Shown: positions 45,553 through 54,958, counted from the first letter of the stretch. The stretch: 64,000 nt of DNA from an uncultured Eubacteriales bacterium (GCA_934525675.1 CAKSZH010000001.1:186001-250000); one strand, 5' to 3'. Program-made: numbers and translations. Notes: generated by a model not told the origin, from the letters alone.

Positions 45553-46740
45553 ATGAATCGGATCCGCGTTGTGCACATCATCAGCGACACCAATATCGGC
45601 GGGGCAGGAGTGCTCCTTTGCAATCTGCTCCGGCATACGGACAGAACCCGGTATGACCCTTATGTGATCCTGCCTTGGGGGAGTGCGCTGATCCCGCGTC
45701 TTGATACGCTTGACGTGCCGCACCTTTGCTACGGCAAGGCGGCTTTGTCCGCCTTTGCCGGTCGCGCGGATAAAAGCGCGGATATACGCACGATTCCCGA
45801 AATCGCCGGGATGCTCCGTCGCCTGCGCCCGCAGATCCTGCATACCCATGCCTCTCTCTCAGGGCGTGTCGCGGGCTTGCTTGCGGGGGTACCCATCCGC
45901 CTGATGACCCGCCATTGCGCGTTCCCGCCGACCCCGTGGCTCTGCCGGTTCCCGGGGAAACAGGGGAACGGCGCGTTTCAGTGTCTGCTTACGCATCGGT
46001 TTATTGCCGTTGCCCGCGCGGCAAAGCAAAACCTGACCGAAACCGGCATCCCCGCCGACCGCGTGACCGTGATTGTCAACGGAAGCGATCCGCTACGGGA
46101 GGTATCGGCAGAAGAAGTGCAAGCTCTGCGGGAGCGTCTCGGAATCCCCGCCGGAAGTTTTGTGGTCGGTATCTGCGCGCGCCTGGAAGCGTGCAAAGAT
46201 CATGATACCTTTCTCCGCGCGGCGAAGCTCTGTCTTCTGCGCGATCCGACCCTCCGCTTTCTCGTCGTCGGAAAAGGGCAAAGGGAAGCGGAGCTCCGGC
46301 ATTTGGCAGGGACGCTCGGTATCGAAACCCCGGTCATTTTTACGGGCTTTGCTCAGGACCCCGCACCGTACTTCCGGCTTTTCTCGGCCAATGTCAATTG
46401 CTCGGTCGGCACCGAAACCTCCTGCCTCGCGATCTCGGAGGGGTACAGCGCGGGTCTCCCTGCAATCGTCAGCGATTTCGGCGGAAACCCGGATATGGTG
46501 GAGGACGGGAAAACCGGCTTTGTTGTACCCATGAAGAACCCCGTGGCATTTGCGGAAAAGATTCTGCTTCTCCGGGATGACCCGGAACTGCTCCGGTCCA
46601 TGTCGGAGAATGCCCGTGTGCGGTACCGGCAAAAATACACCGCTTCCGGCATGACAAGAGCACTGGAAGCGGTGTATGAGGAGCTGATTCAAAAGAATCA
46701 GGTCAGGATCCGCACGAGGAGATTGGTCACAAAGAAGTAG
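45553..46740 (+). CDS. GT4 family glycosyltransferase
   Basis: A 395-residue GT-B enzyme. ATG 45553 follows GGGAGGAATACAGGGA. The N-terminal domain has HIISDTNIGGAGVLLCNLL and ILHTHASLSGRVAGLLAG; the C-terminal domain has VGICARLEACKDHDTFLRA, FLVVGKGQRE and the EX7E-type region ETSCLAISEGYSAGLPAIVSDFGGNPDMV. Family 4 retaining transferases build capsule, teichoic or lipid glycans; donor and acceptor are unknown. Its last 43 bases overlap the 3' end of mgtE on the other strand. Confidence 0.88.
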   Translation: MNRIRVVHIISDTNIGGAGVLLCNLLRHTDRTRYDPYVILPWGSALIPRLDTLDVPHLCYGKAALSAFAGRADKSADIRTIPEIAGMLRRLRPQILHTHASLSGRVAGLLAGVPIRLMTRHCAFPPTPWLCRFPGKQGNGAFQCLLTHRFIAVARAAKQNLTETGIPADRVTVIVNGSDPLREVSAEEVQALRERLGIPAGSFVVGICARLEACKDHDTFLRAAKLCLLRDPTLRFLVVGKGQREAELRHLAGTLGIETPVIFTGFAQDPAPYFRLFSANVNCSVGTETSCLAISEGYSAGLPAIVSDFGGNPDMVEDGKTGFVVPMKNPVAFAEKILLLRDDPELLRSMSENARVRYRQKYTASGMTRALEAVYEELIQKNQVRIRTRRLVTKK

Positions 46741-48092
46741 TAAAGCAGAAGCGTCAGCGTGTCCACAATGGTCGTGATGAACGGGGACGCCATGACGGCA
46801 GGGTCAAATTTGAGCGCCTTTGCAAGCATCGGGAGCAGGGTACCGACGAGCTTTGCAAGCACGATCGCGCAGAAAATGGTCAAACTGACGATGAGCGGAA
46901 CAAACAGACACTCCTTGGTAAAGCGGCAACGGCAGTCCACCACCCACACCTTGATGAAGCAGGCGGCGGCAATGGTGATACCGCACAAGAACGAAACGCG
47001 AAGCTCCTTCCAGAGAATGCGGAAGATGTCCTTTGCCGAAATCTCGTTCAGGGAAAGTGCACGGATGATCGAGACCGACGCCTGACTGCCCGCATTACCG
47101 CCCGTATCCGTCAGCATCGGGACAAACGCCGCGAGCGACAGCGTGAGCACGCCGACACCGAAGAGCGAGTCGATCTTGCTTTCCAGGGAAGACAGGATCG
47201 TGCTGGTGAAGGTCGCGGTGATCATCAGGAGGAGCAGCCACGGGATACGTTTTTTCCAGGTTTCAAAAACGCCCGTTTTGAGGTACGGCTTGTCGCTCGG
47301 CACAATAGCCGCCATCTTTTCGATATCCTCCGTCACCTCGTCCTGCATGACGTCCATTGCGTCATCGACCGTGACGATACCGACGAGCCGGTGCTCCTTG
47401 TCCACGACGGGAAGGGCAAGCAGGTCGTATTTGGAGATAAGGGATGCCACGGTTTCCTGGTCGTCGAGCGTAGTGACGCAGATGGTGTTTGCGTCCATGA
47501 TATCTTCGATCTTGGTATCGGGCTGGGCAAACAGCAGTTCGTTGAGCAGAACGGTGCCTTGCAGAATCCGCTGCTGATCGGTGACATACGCGACGTAGAC
47601 GGTCTCCTTCTCAAAACCGGTTTTGCGGATATAGTCGATTGCCTCGGTGCATGTCATGGTACGCTTCAGTTCGATATACTCCGAGGTCATGACGCTGCCG
47701 GCGCTGTCTTCGGGGTAGGCGAGGAAGCGGTTGATTTCTGCTCTCGTTTCGGGGGTTGCGTTCTTCATGATCCGCTTGACGACGCTTGCGGGCATTTCCT
47801 CCATCATATCCACGGCGTCATCGACGAACAGGTCCTCGAGAATGCCGGAAAGTTCGCGGTCTGTCATCGCGGTGATGATCTTTTGCTGAATTTCGGGGTC
47901 AAGCTCCGCGAACACGTCCGCCGCAGTGTCTTTCTTGAGCAGGCGGAAGACGGCGGGGAGTCGTTCCTCCGGAAGCTGTGTCAGGAATTCCGCAGCATCG
48001 ACCGGGTTGAGCTCATCCACCTCGTGCATGAAGGTTGCATACTGCCGGGTGTTCAGCAGTTGCATCAATTTATCACAGGTTTCTTCTACCAT
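46698..48092 (-). CDS. mgtE: Magnesium transporter MgtE
   Basis: A 464-residue magnesium channel. ATG 48092 follows GGAGGTGTTG. It shows the N domain of helical repeats (LPEERLPAVFRLLKKDTAADVFAEL), two CBS domains (about 130-255; motif VVDKEHRLVGIVTVDDAMDV), the plug helix and five membrane helices with PMLTDTGGNAGSQASV. Mg2+ binding between N and CBS domains gates the pore. No magnesium riboswitch is present in its short leader. Its 3' end overlaps the convergent glycosyltransferase gene by 43 bases. Confidence 0.95.
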   Translation of the reverse strand: MVEETCDKLMQLLNTRQYATFMHEVDELNPVDAAEFLTQLPEERLPAVFRLLKKDTAADVFAELDPEIQQKIITAMTDRELSGILEDLFVDDAVDMMEEMPASVVKRIMKNATPETRAEINRFLAYPEDSAGSVMTSEYIELKRTMTCTEAIDYIRKTGFEKETVYVAYVTDQQRILQGTVLLNELLFAQPDTKIEDIMDANTICVTTLDDQETVASLISKYDLLALPVVDKEHRLVGIVTVDDAMDVMQDEVTEDIEKMAAIVPSDKPYLKTGVFETWKKRIPWLLLLMITATFTSTILSSLESKIDSLFGVGVLTLSLAAFVPMLTDTGGNAGSQASVSIIRALSLNEISAKDIFRILWKELRVSFLCGITIAAACFIKVWVVDCRCRFTKECLFVPLIVSLTIFCAIVLAKLVGTLLPMLAKALKFDPAVMASPFITTIVDTLTLLLYYFFVTNLLVRILT

Positions 48093-48144
48093 GGGAACAA
48101 CACCTCCTGTCATAACTTGCAAAGCAGGGCTTCGCAACCAAATT

Positions 48145-48173
48145 ATTATAGCACGGGGAAGACATAAAGTCAA
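48145..48173 (-). promoter_or_regulatory. mgtE promoter
   Basis: Minus strand: TTGACT (48173-48168), 17 nt, TATAAT (48150-48145). The leader is only about 45 nt. Confidence 0.8.
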
Positions 48174-48275
48174 CAATTTTCGTGGCGGGAACTTTCGTTT
48201 ATGTGAGAATACCCTGAAATACGCTTGCTTTTTTAAGAAAATAACGGAGGTTTTCCCGTTCCGGTGAAATCAGTC

Positions 48276-48312
48276 GAAAAACCCCCGCCCGCGCATTCGC
48301 GCGGGCGGGGGT
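48276..48312 (-). terminator. Terminator of groESL
   Basis: ACCCCCGCCCGCGC pairs with GCGCGGGCGGGGGT around a 4-nt loop, followed on the minus strand by TTTTT. Confidence 0.9.
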
Positions 48313-48333
48313 GTCTTTGAATAGGGAAGCGGA

Positions 48334-49962
48334 TCAATACATTCCACCCATGCCGCCTGCGGGAGCCGCGGGAGCAGGGTTTTCTTCCTTTTTATCCGCA
48401 ACAACGGATTCGGTCGTCAGAATGACCGATGCGATGGAAGCGGCGTTCTGGAGTGCGGAACGGGTCACCTTGGTAGGATCAACGATACCGGATTCCATCA
48501 TGTCGCAGTACTTTTCGTTGTAAGCGTCGAAACCGTAGCCGGCTTTGCCGCTGTTCATGATGTTGTTGACGATCACGCCGCCGTCAAAGCCTGCATTTGC
48601 GGCGATCTGACGGACAGGCTCCTCCAGCGCCTTGAGTACGATGCGGACGCCGGTCTTTTCGTCACCCTCGACCGTTTCAAGCAGCGCGGTGACTGCGGGA
48701 ATGACATTGAGGTAAGCGGTTCCGCCGCCGGGGACGATGCCTTCCTCGACAGCCGCCTTGGTTGCATTGAGCGCGTCCTCGATGCGGAGCTTCTTTTCCT
48801 TCATCTCGGCTTCGGTAGCGGCACCCACCTTGATGACCGCAACGCCGCCGGACAGCTTTGCCAGTCTCTCCTGGAGCTTCTCGCGGTCGAAATCGGAGGT
48901 CGTGTTCTCAATCTCGGACTTGATCTGAGCGATCCGCGCCTGAATGTCGGCAGGGTTGCCGGCACCGCCGACGATGATCGTGTTCTCCTTGGTCACCTTG
49001 ACCTGACGTGCATGACCAAGCTGTGCAAGCGTTGCGTCCTTCAGTTCAAGACCCAACTCGGAGGTAATGACCTCGCCGCCGGTCAGGATAGCAATATCGC
49101 GGAGCATTTCCTTGCGTCTGTCACCGAAACCGGGTGCCTTGACGGCAACGCAGTTGAAGGTGCCGCGCAGCTTGTTGAGCACCAGCGTGGTCAGAGCCTC
49201 GCCCTCAACGTCCTCTGCGATGATGAGCAGCTTGCCGCCCGCCTGGACGACCTGCTCAAGGAGGGGAAGAACCTCCTGAATGTTGGAAATCTTCTTATCG
49301 GTGATGAGCAGGAGCGCATCGTCGATGACAGCTTCCATCTTGTCGGGATCGGTTGCCATGTAGGGGGACAGGTAACCGCGGTCAAACTGCATTCCTTCCA
49401 CGACCTCAGAATAGGTTTCAGCAGACTTGGATTCCTCGACCGTGATGACTCCGTCGGAGGTCACCTTTTCCATTGCGTCGGCAATCAGCGTACCGATTAC
49501 CTCGTCGCCGGCGGAAATGGTGCCGACTCTCGTGATATCCTCTTTGCCGTTGACCTTCTTGGAGTTTTTCTTGAGCTCCTCCACAGCGGTGTCTACTGCC
49601 TTTTTTATGCCCTTACGGACGACCATCGGGTTAGCACCTGCGGTCACGTTCTTCATACCCTCGCGGACAAATGCCTGCGCGAGAAGGGTAGCGGTTGTGG
49701 TGCCGTCGCCTGCCGCGTCGTTGGTCTTTGTTGCGACTTCCTTGACAAGCTGTGCACCCATGTTTTCCGCTTCATCCTCGAGTTCGATGTCCTTTGCGAT
49801 AGTCACACCGTCGTTGGTGATGAGCGGAGAACCGTACTTTTTATCCAGAACCACGTTGCGGCCCTTGGGTCCGAGCGTGATTTTCACGGTATCGGCGAGT
49901 TTGTCAACGCCGCGTACCAGAGCATTTCTTGCTTCGATTCCGTAAAGAATTTCCTTTGCCAT
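48334..49962 (-). CDS. groEL: Chaperonin GroEL
   Basis: A 542-residue 60-kDa chaperonin subunit. It begins MAKEILYGIEARNALVRGVD and shows TLGPKGRNVVLD, the ATP loop AAGDGTTTATLLAQA, ERLAKLSGGVAVIKVGAATE and the GGM tail (GGMGGMY). It folds proteins in a double-ring cage capped by GroES. ATG 49962 follows AAAGGAGTGAC, 25 nt after groES. Confidence 0.99.
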   Translation of the reverse strand: MAKEILYGIEARNALVRGVDKLADTVKITLGPKGRNVVLDKKYGSPLITNDGVTIAKDIELEDEAENMGAQLVKEVATKTNDAAGDGTTTATLLAQAFVREGMKNVTAGANPMVVRKGIKKAVDTAVEELKKNSKKVNGKEDITRVGTISAGDEVIGTLIADAMEKVTSDGVITVEESKSAETYSEVVEGMQFDRGYLSPYMATDPDKMEAVIDDALLLITDKKISNIQEVLPLLEQVVQAGGKLLIIAEDVEGEALTTLVLNKLRGTFNCVAVKAPGFGDRRKEMLRDIAILTGGEVITSELGLELKDATLAQLGHARQVKVTKENTIIVGGAGNPADIQARIAQIKSEIENTTSDFDREKLQERLAKLSGGVAVIKVGAATEAEMKEKKLRIEDALNATKAAVEEGIVPGGGTAYLNVIPAVTALLETVEGDEKTGVRIVLKALEEPVRQIAANAGFDGGVIVNNIMNSGKAGYGFDAYNEKYCDMMESGIVDPTKVTRSALQNAASIASVILTTESVVADKKEENPAPAAPAGGMGGMY

Positions 49963-49987
49963 AATGTGTCACTCCTTTGTGATAGAA

Positions 49988-50275
49988 TCAGTCAACAATG
50001 GCGAGAATGTCGCCCTGCTTGACAATGTTGTATTCCACGCCGTCCATTTTGACTTCGGTTCCGGAATACTTGCTGGTGATGACCTTTTGCCCGACCTTGA
50101 CTTCCATCGGGATGAGCTTACCGCTCTCGTCATACGCGCCGGGACCGACCGCAATGACTTCCGCCACCTGCGGTTTTTCCTGCGCGGATGCGGTGAGGAT
50201 CAGACCGGACTTGGTCTTTTCTTCTGCTTCCACAAGTTTTACGACTACTCTGTCGGCTAAGGGTTTGATGGTCAT
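49988..50275 (-). CDS. groES: Co-chaperonin GroES
   Basis: A 95-residue lid protein. ATG 50275 follows GAGGAGGAATTC; the in-frame upstream extension crosses the CIRCE operator and is not coding. It shows IKPLADRVVVKLVEAEEKTKSGLIL (mobile loop) and the terminal YNIVKQGDILAIVD. First gene of the groESL operon, under the CIRCE/HrcA control region. Confidence 0.98.
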   Translation of the reverse strand: MTIKPLADRVVVKLVEAEEKTKSGLILTASAQEKPQVAEVIAVGPGAYDESGKLIPMEVKVGQKVITSKYSGTEVKMDGVEYNIVKQGDILAIVD

Positions 50276-50344
50276 AATCGAATTCCTCCTCTTCAAATCG
50301 GGTGCCCGGCAGGACTGCCTGCACCGGATCAATGACTGTTTGAT

Positions 50345-50371
50345 TTGGCACTCAAACATCATGAGTGCTAA
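50345..50371 (-). promoter_or_regulatory. CIRCE operator
   Basis: TTGGCACTC, 9 nt, GAGTGCTAA on the plus strand (one mismatch to the TTAGCACTC-N9-GAGTGCTAA consensus). HrcA binds it and represses groESL until heat stress. Confidence 0.95.
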
Positions 50372-50382
50372 ACTATGCTTCT

Positions 50383-50410
50383 ATTTTACATCAATACACG
50401 GAAAAATCAA
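50383..50410 (-). promoter_or_regulatory. groESL promoter
   Basis: Minus strand: TTGATT (50410-50405), 16 nt, TAAAAT (50388-50383), with the CIRCE element at the start of the transcript. Confidence 0.75.
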
Positions 50411-50768
50411 GCCTTTTTGCATTTGTTTACATATCGTTTACAAATAGTCAGTGGCTTCAAGTGCTAAAATCGTCGCTTCGACGCATATCGCGCTCTTTCA
50501 CCGAATAAAGTGGTAAGCAGGGGAGCCGGGGCGGCGGATGTGCGCACGGAATCGCGGCACCGGAGTTGATTGTTTGCCTGTTTCTTGAAGCGTAGTGCGG
50601 GCAAACGTCGGAAGAACAGTTACTTGTGCGTTGGTATAAGAATGCGCACTGCTTTTAAGGAGCACGCAGACACCCGGAGCCGTTGCCTTTGCGATGGCAC
50701 AAAAATTTGCGCCGCTTATGCGGAGGGCAGAAGACAGGGAAATACCCGCTGTGTGACGGAGGTAAGAT
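50411..50768. other. Intergenic region before the symporter gene
   Basis: About 360 bases, divergent between groESL and the AGCS gene. Beyond the groESL promoter I find no clear promoter, RNA or small gene; the best candidate -10 is TATAAG near 50635. Confidence 0.4.
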
Positions 50769-52187
50769 ATGCTGGAATGGATCAACGCGTTTTTGCTTGG
50801 GCGGACGGTCCCGTTCTGCCTTCTGGCAGGCGGGGTATTTTTTCTCATTTATCTGAAGGGGTACCCGTTACGCCGCCCCGAAGCAATGCTTCGCGCCATG
50901 ACGAGAAAGCCACCGGGAGAGGGAATCTCTCCGTTCCGCGCGGTGACGCTCGCACTTGCGGGAACGCTCGGCGTCGGTAATATCGTCGGGGTCGCGGGAG
51001 CGGTCATGATGGGCGGTGCGGGAGCGATCTTCTGGATGTGGGTCAGCGCGCTTGCCGCTATGGTACTCAAGTATGCGGAGATCGTTCTGGCGGTCGGACA
51101 CAGACGCACCGCCCCGGACGGACACCGGTTCGGCGGCGCTTATTATTATATGAAGGACTTCTTTTCTGTGCGAAAGCTGCCGCGGTTCGGTGCGGCAGTC
51201 GGAGGAATCTTTGCGGTTTTGTGTATTCTTGATGCGTTTTCCATGGGATGCGTCGTCCAGATCAACGCGGTTTCGCGTTCTTTTCTCGGCGTGATGGGGG
51301 TTCCGACGTGGGTGACGGGCGCGGTGATCGCGGTGATTACCTATCTGGTAATCGTCCGCGGAACGCACGGAATTGCTGCCGTGACGGAAAAACTGGTTCC
51401 CCTTATGACGCTTGTGTATCTGATCCTTTCTGCCGCTGTCATCGTCATCTGCCGTGACCGGATCGGCGGGGTGTTCGGGAGTATTTTCCGGGAAGCGTTT
51501 TCCCCCATGAGCGCCGTCGGCGGCGTGTTCGGCTTCTTCGCTTCGCGTGCAGTACGCTTCGGAACCATGCGCGGACTCATTTCCAATGAAGCGGGATGCG
51601 GAACGGCGCCGACTGCGCACGCGTCTGCAAATACCGACAGCCCGGCAGAGCAGGGGTTCTGGGGGATTTTTGAGGTGTTTGTGGATACCATTCTGCTCTG
51701 CACAGTCAGCGCGCTGGTGCTTCTGCTCGGTTACGATTCGGTAAAAGGGTACGCACCGGACGGAATGCTCATGTCCATCCGTGCCTATTCACGGGTACTC
51801 GGTGGCTGGTCGGAATATGTCATTGCGTTTGCGGTTCTGTTTTTCGGATTTGCCACGCTCGTCTGTTGGGCAAATTACGGCGCGGAGTGCGTGCACTTCC
51901 TGTCGGGGAAGCCGGTATTCCGCAAGATGTACCTGATTCTGTTCGCGGGTTTCGTTTGGCTCGGTTCCGTCGTCGCCCCGGAGTCGGTGTGGACGCTTGC
52001 CGATCTTTCCATCGGACTGATGACGCTTCTCAATGTTACGATGCTGTTTCTCATGCGCCGGGAGATCCGGGACGGAACAACGTGTTACTTCTCCGTAAGG
52101 TTCTCCCGGAAAAGCTCCGGAGAGGAGACACGGCACACGCGGGAATCCCGCTCCCGCGCCCGAGAGGAAGTGACGGACATCGGATAA
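50769..52187 (+). CDS. Sodium:amino acid symporter, AGCS family
   Basis: A 472-residue transporter with about eleven membrane helices. ATG 50769 follows CGGAGGTAAG. It shows LAGTLGVGNIVGVAGAVMMGGAGAIFWMW (the AGCS helix 3 signature), FGGAYYYMKDF, and NEAGCGTAPTAHASANT. AGCS proteins take up alanine or glycine with sodium. The tail after residue 440 is short and Arg/Ser-rich. A single gene ended by its own terminator. Confidence 0.9.
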   Translation: MLEWINAFLLGRTVPFCLLAGGVFFLIYLKGYPLRRPEAMLRAMTRKPPGEGISPFRAVTLALAGTLGVGNIVGVAGAVMMGGAGAIFWMWVSALAAMVLKYAEIVLAVGHRRTAPDGHRFGGAYYYMKDFFSVRKLPRFGAAVGGIFAVLCILDAFSMGCVVQINAVSRSFLGVMGVPTWVTGAVIAVITYLVIVRGTHGIAAVTEKLVPLMTLVYLILSAAVIVICRDRIGGVFGSIFREAFSPMSAVGGVFGFFASRAVRFGTMRGLISNEAGCGTAPTAHASANTDSPAEQGFWGIFEVFVDTILLCTVSALVLLLGYDSVKGYAPDGMLMSIRAYSRVLGGWSEYVIAFAVLFFGFATLVCWANYGAECVHFLSGKPVFRKMYLILFAGFVWLGSVVAPESVWTLADLSIGLMTLLNVTMLFLMRREIRDGTTCYFSVRFSRKSSGEETRHTRESRSRAREEVTDIG

Positions 52188-52215
52188 CGCTGCGCGATCA
52201 CATTTTTGTAACAAT

Positions 52216-52248
52216 AAAAGCGGCTGCACGGGAGGGCAGCCGCTTTTT
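52216..52248 (+). terminator. Terminator of the symporter gene
   Basis: AAAAGCGGCTGC, 8-nt loop, GCAGCCGCTTTTT. Confidence 0.9.
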
Positions 52249-52342
52249 AGGTTTCAAAAGACCGTTGTTGTTTTGTTGGTTTCTCTCATCGCCGGGGGGT
52301 CACACGCCGGGGAAAACCACTCTCCGGTCTCCCAACCTCCGA

Positions 52343-53476
52343 TCAAAGAATCCGGTAGCGTCTTGCGCCGAGATGCTTTGCCTTTTTGTCCGCGTCTGTT
52401 TCCGAAAGCGTGTCGGTCCCGAGAAATTCGCCGTCCCGGAGGAAGCAGTTTTTGCTGACGTAGGTGCTAAAGTCTGCAATGCTTTCATCGGTCGCATCTT
52501 CAAATACAGGCGCACGGCGGTCTTCAAAGCGGTGGGAGAGAATGTCCACGATGTCCGCGCAGACGGCGCCGGCGGTCGGGAGCTTTCCCGCGCCCTGCCC
52601 GTAAAACATGACCTCGCCGACCATGTCGGTGTCCACCAGAACGCCGTTGAATACGCCGCCGACGGATGCCAGAGGAGAAGACAGCGGAACAAATCGCGGG
52701 GAAACCATGGAGAGGACTTTCCCGTCGGACAGTTCGGTCTTGCCGATCAGTTTGATGGCATAGCCGTTCTCATGGGCAAGTCGGACGTCCTCCTCGGTAA
52801 TTCCTCTGATTCCTTCCGTGTGAACGCGGTCGGGCGGGATGAGGACCCCATAGGAAAGCGCGGAAAGAATCGCGATCTTTCGTGCTGCGTCAAGCCCGTC
52901 TACGTCTGCGGAAGGATCGGCTTCCGCAAAGCCTTTTTTCTGCGCCTCCGCAAGCGCGTGGTCAAAGGATTCACCGTGCCCGATCATCTGGGTCAGGATA
53001 TAGTTGGTGGTTCCGTTGAGAATGCCGCTGACCGAGAGAATTTTGTTGGGCGCCAGATCGTTGATGAGCGGACGGATGATCGGAATGCCGCCGCCGACGC
53101 TCGCTTCAAACATATAACTGACGCGGTTTTCCTTGGCAATCTTCAGCAGCTCCGTGCCGAAATTCGCAACCACCTCCTTGTTGGAGGTCACGACGCTCTT
53201 TTTGGCGGCAAGCGCCGACTTGGTGAATTCATAAGCCGGGTGGGAGCCGCCCATCATCTCCGCGACAAGAGTGACATCGGGGTCGTTCAGAATGACATTA
53301 TAATCATGCGTGATCCGGTCCGCAAAGGGGCTGTTCGGGAAATCGCGCAGGTCGAGAATATACTTGATGCGGATCTCTTCTCCGACGCGTCCGGCGATCA
53401 GAGAACAATTGTCGGTGAGAACCTTTGCAACGCCGCTTCCGACGGTGCCGAATCCGAGGATGGCAATGTTTTTCAT
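52343..53476 (-). CDS. hom: Homoserine dehydrogenase
   Basis: A 377-residue enzyme that reduces aspartate semialdehyde to homoserine, toward threonine and methionine. ATG 53476 follows GAAAGGATC. It shows the cofactor motif ILGFGTVGSGVAKVL, VTSNKEVVANFG, ASVGGGIPIIRPL and GILNGTTNYIL with the catalytic Lys/Asp region (EADPSADVDGLDAARK). The usual C-terminal ACT domain, which mediates threonine feedback, is absent: the protein ends soon after the catalytic domain. Confidence 0.95.
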   Translation of the reverse strand: MKNIAILGFGTVGSGVAKVLTDNCSLIAGRVGEEIRIKYILDLRDFPNSPFADRITHDYNVILNDPDVTLVAEMMGGSHPAYEFTKSALAAKKSVVTSNKEVVANFGTELLKIAKENRVSYMFEASVGGGIPIIRPLINDLAPNKILSVSGILNGTTNYILTQMIGHGESFDHALAEAQKKGFAEADPSADVDGLDAARKIAILSALSYGVLIPPDRVHTEGIRGITEEDVRLAHENGYAIKLIGKTELSDGKVLSMVSPRFVPLSSPLASVGGVFNGVLVDTDMVGEVMFYGQGAGKLPTAGAVCADIVDILSHRFEDRRAPVFEDATDESIADFSTYVSKNCFLRDGEFLGTDTLSETDADKKAKHLGARRYRIL

Positions 53477-53509
53477 GGGCGGGATCCTTTCGGGTAAAGT
53501 AATATACAT

Positions 53510-53538
53510 ATCATACCACATTTCCCGCCGGATTGCAA
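53510..53538 (-). promoter_or_regulatory. hom promoter
   Basis: Minus strand: TTGCAA (53538-53533), 17 nt, TATGAT (53515-53510). Confidence 0.7.
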
Positions 53539-53548
53539 ACAAAACCTA

Positions 53549-53577
53549 TTGAAAAGCATAAAAAAATATGATAAGAT
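53549..53577 (+). promoter_or_regulatory. Promoter of the DUF4364 gene
   Basis: TTGAAA (53549-53554), 17 nt, TAAGAT (53572-53577), back to back with the hom promoter. Confidence 0.7.
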
Positions 53578-53617
53578 GAAAATACAGTCATGTACGCTTG
53601 ACGCAGGGAGGAATACC

Positions 53618-54172
53618 ATGGGACGGGTTGTGGACGGAGACCAGAATGTCAAGATTTTTGTGCTTTATCTGATGGAGAACATCGGGTATCCGATGTCTTT
53701 TCTGACGATCAATGATATTCTGATGGAAACAGACTATGTGATGTATCTCGATTTCGCGGAAAATTTCGGGAAAATGCTGGATGACGGGCTGATCCGCATG
53801 AACGGAAAGGACGAGCGTGGGGACGACCTGTATGAAGTGACCGATCACGGCAGACTGGTTGCAAGGGAACTGCACTCGGATATTCTTCCCGCGATTCTCC
53901 GGGATACCATGAAGATTGCGCTCCGGTATCTCGATTTCAAGCGGCGCGGCGTGACCTGGTCCTGCCGGATCGAAAAGCGGGAGGATGACCGGTACGACCT
54001 CATCTGCATCATGAAAGAGAAGGGCGCGGAGATTTTCCATGTGACGATGGCGGTTGACACGCTGGTGCGGGCGCAGGCGATGAAGGAGAATGTGGACGAT
54101 CATCCGGAAATTGTTTACCGGAGCAGTATGGCGCTTTTGTCCGGGGAAGTCAATTTCATGTTCAATCAATAA
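53618..54172 (+). CDS. DUF4364 family protein (winged-helix-like)
   Basis: A 184-residue soluble protein. ATG 53618 follows GGGAGGAATACC. The pattern VKIFVLYLMENIGYPMSFLTINDILMETDYVMYLDF followed by LLDDGLIR-like GKMLDDGLIRM and YEVTDHGRLVAREL is that of DUF4364, which looks like a winged-helix DNA-binding domain plus an alpha/beta tail. Many clostridia have one copy; no function is assigned. It may be a transcription factor (inference). Confidence 0.75.
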   Translation: MGRVVDGDQNVKIFVLYLMENIGYPMSFLTINDILMETDYVMYLDFAENFGKMLDDGLIRMNGKDERGDDLYEVTDHGRLVARELHSDILPAILRDTMKIALRYLDFKRRGVTWSCRIEKREDDRYDLICIMKEKGAEIFHVTMAVDTLVRAQAMKENVDDHPEIVYRSSMALLSGEVNFMFNQ

Positions 54173-54279
54173 TCGAGATACACAATTCTCAAATTGGTAA
54201 AACAGCCCAAATCTGTAATACTCGGTTTGCGCATATTAACTAATTTTTAAGGAAGTGTAATCATTTAACAAAAATCCGC

Positions 54280-54307
54280 TTGACAAATCCGCGGAATTTG
54301 TTATAAT
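54280..54307 (+). promoter_or_regulatory. Promoter of the sigma factor gene
   Basis: TTGACA (54280-54285), 16 nt, TATAAT (54302-54307). Because the -10 box covers the first possible ATG at 54306, translation must start later. Confidence 0.85.
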
Positions 54308-54338
54308 GAATCATGGATACGAAAAGGCGGATTGCCTG

Positions 54339-54947
54339 ATGTCGGAGAACCGGATCGTGAAAGAGAACAACAGTGATAGAGAAAATTTGACCTCATCCGA
54401 TTCGGAAGAGAGAGAGCTTTTGCAGGCGGCACAGGGGGGAAGCCAGCGGGCGTACACCGCGCTTCTCGGAATGTACAAGCCTTTGATTGCCTCCATGGTC
54501 AAGAAGTACCGCTCGGAGGAAATGCCGGATCAGGAAACCGAAGACCTCCGCGAGGAAGCAACCGTTTGCTTTTGCCGGGCGGTCGCGCGGTATGATCTGA
54601 CGCAGTCCGAGGTGGGTTTCGGACTGTACGCAAAAGTGTGTATCGCCAATGGGCTGGTCTCCTGTCTGCGCGAGAAAAAGCGTGGGATTCCGGTTGAGAC
54701 GCTCAGCGAGGCAGAGGAGGAATGGAATGATCCGTCCTCCGGCATTATTGAGGAAGAGAATTTCAAAGCGCTTCACGACCTGATCGAAGATACGCTTACC
54801 GATTATGAGAATGCGGTCTGGTGGAGTTATATGTCCGGAATGACCGCCAAGGAGATCGGAGAACGGTTCGGAACCGGCGAGAAATCCGCCGCGAACGCAA
54901 TCTACCGGATTCGGAAGAAACTGCGTAAACTGTTCGACCGCAAATAA
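54339..54947 (+). CDS. Sigma-70 family RNA polymerase sigma factor (SigH-like)
   Basis: A 202-residue sigma factor. ATG 54339 follows AAAGGCGG. Region 2 reads RAYTALLGMYKPLIASMVKKY...DLREEATVCFCRAVARYD, region 4 has MTAKEIGERFGTGEKSAANAIYRIRKKL. A short linker without region 3 and the overall length recall SigH (Spo0H) and related stationary-phase factors, but the match is not close enough to name it. It would select a gene set by pairing with core polymerase; targets are unknown. No anti-sigma gene is adjacent. Confidence 0.8.
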   Translation: MSENRIVKENNSDRENLTSSDSEERELLQAAQGGSQRAYTALLGMYKPLIASMVKKYRSEEMPDQETEDLREEATVCFCRAVARYDLTQSEVGFGLYAKVCIANGLVSCLREKKRGIPVETLSEAEEEWNDPSSGIIEEENFKALHDLIEDTLTDYENAVWWSYMSGMTAKEIGERFGTGEKSAANAIYRIRKKLRKLFDRK

Positions 54948-54958
54948 TCAGTCATTAT

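Noticed and set aside
48093..48280. Magnesium (M-box) riboswitch before mgtE
   Set aside because: A good promoter at 48145-48173 leaves a leader of about 45 nt, too short for that element.
54306..54338. Earlier ATG for the sigma factor
   Set aside because: It lies inside the -10 box of the promoter and would not be transcribed.
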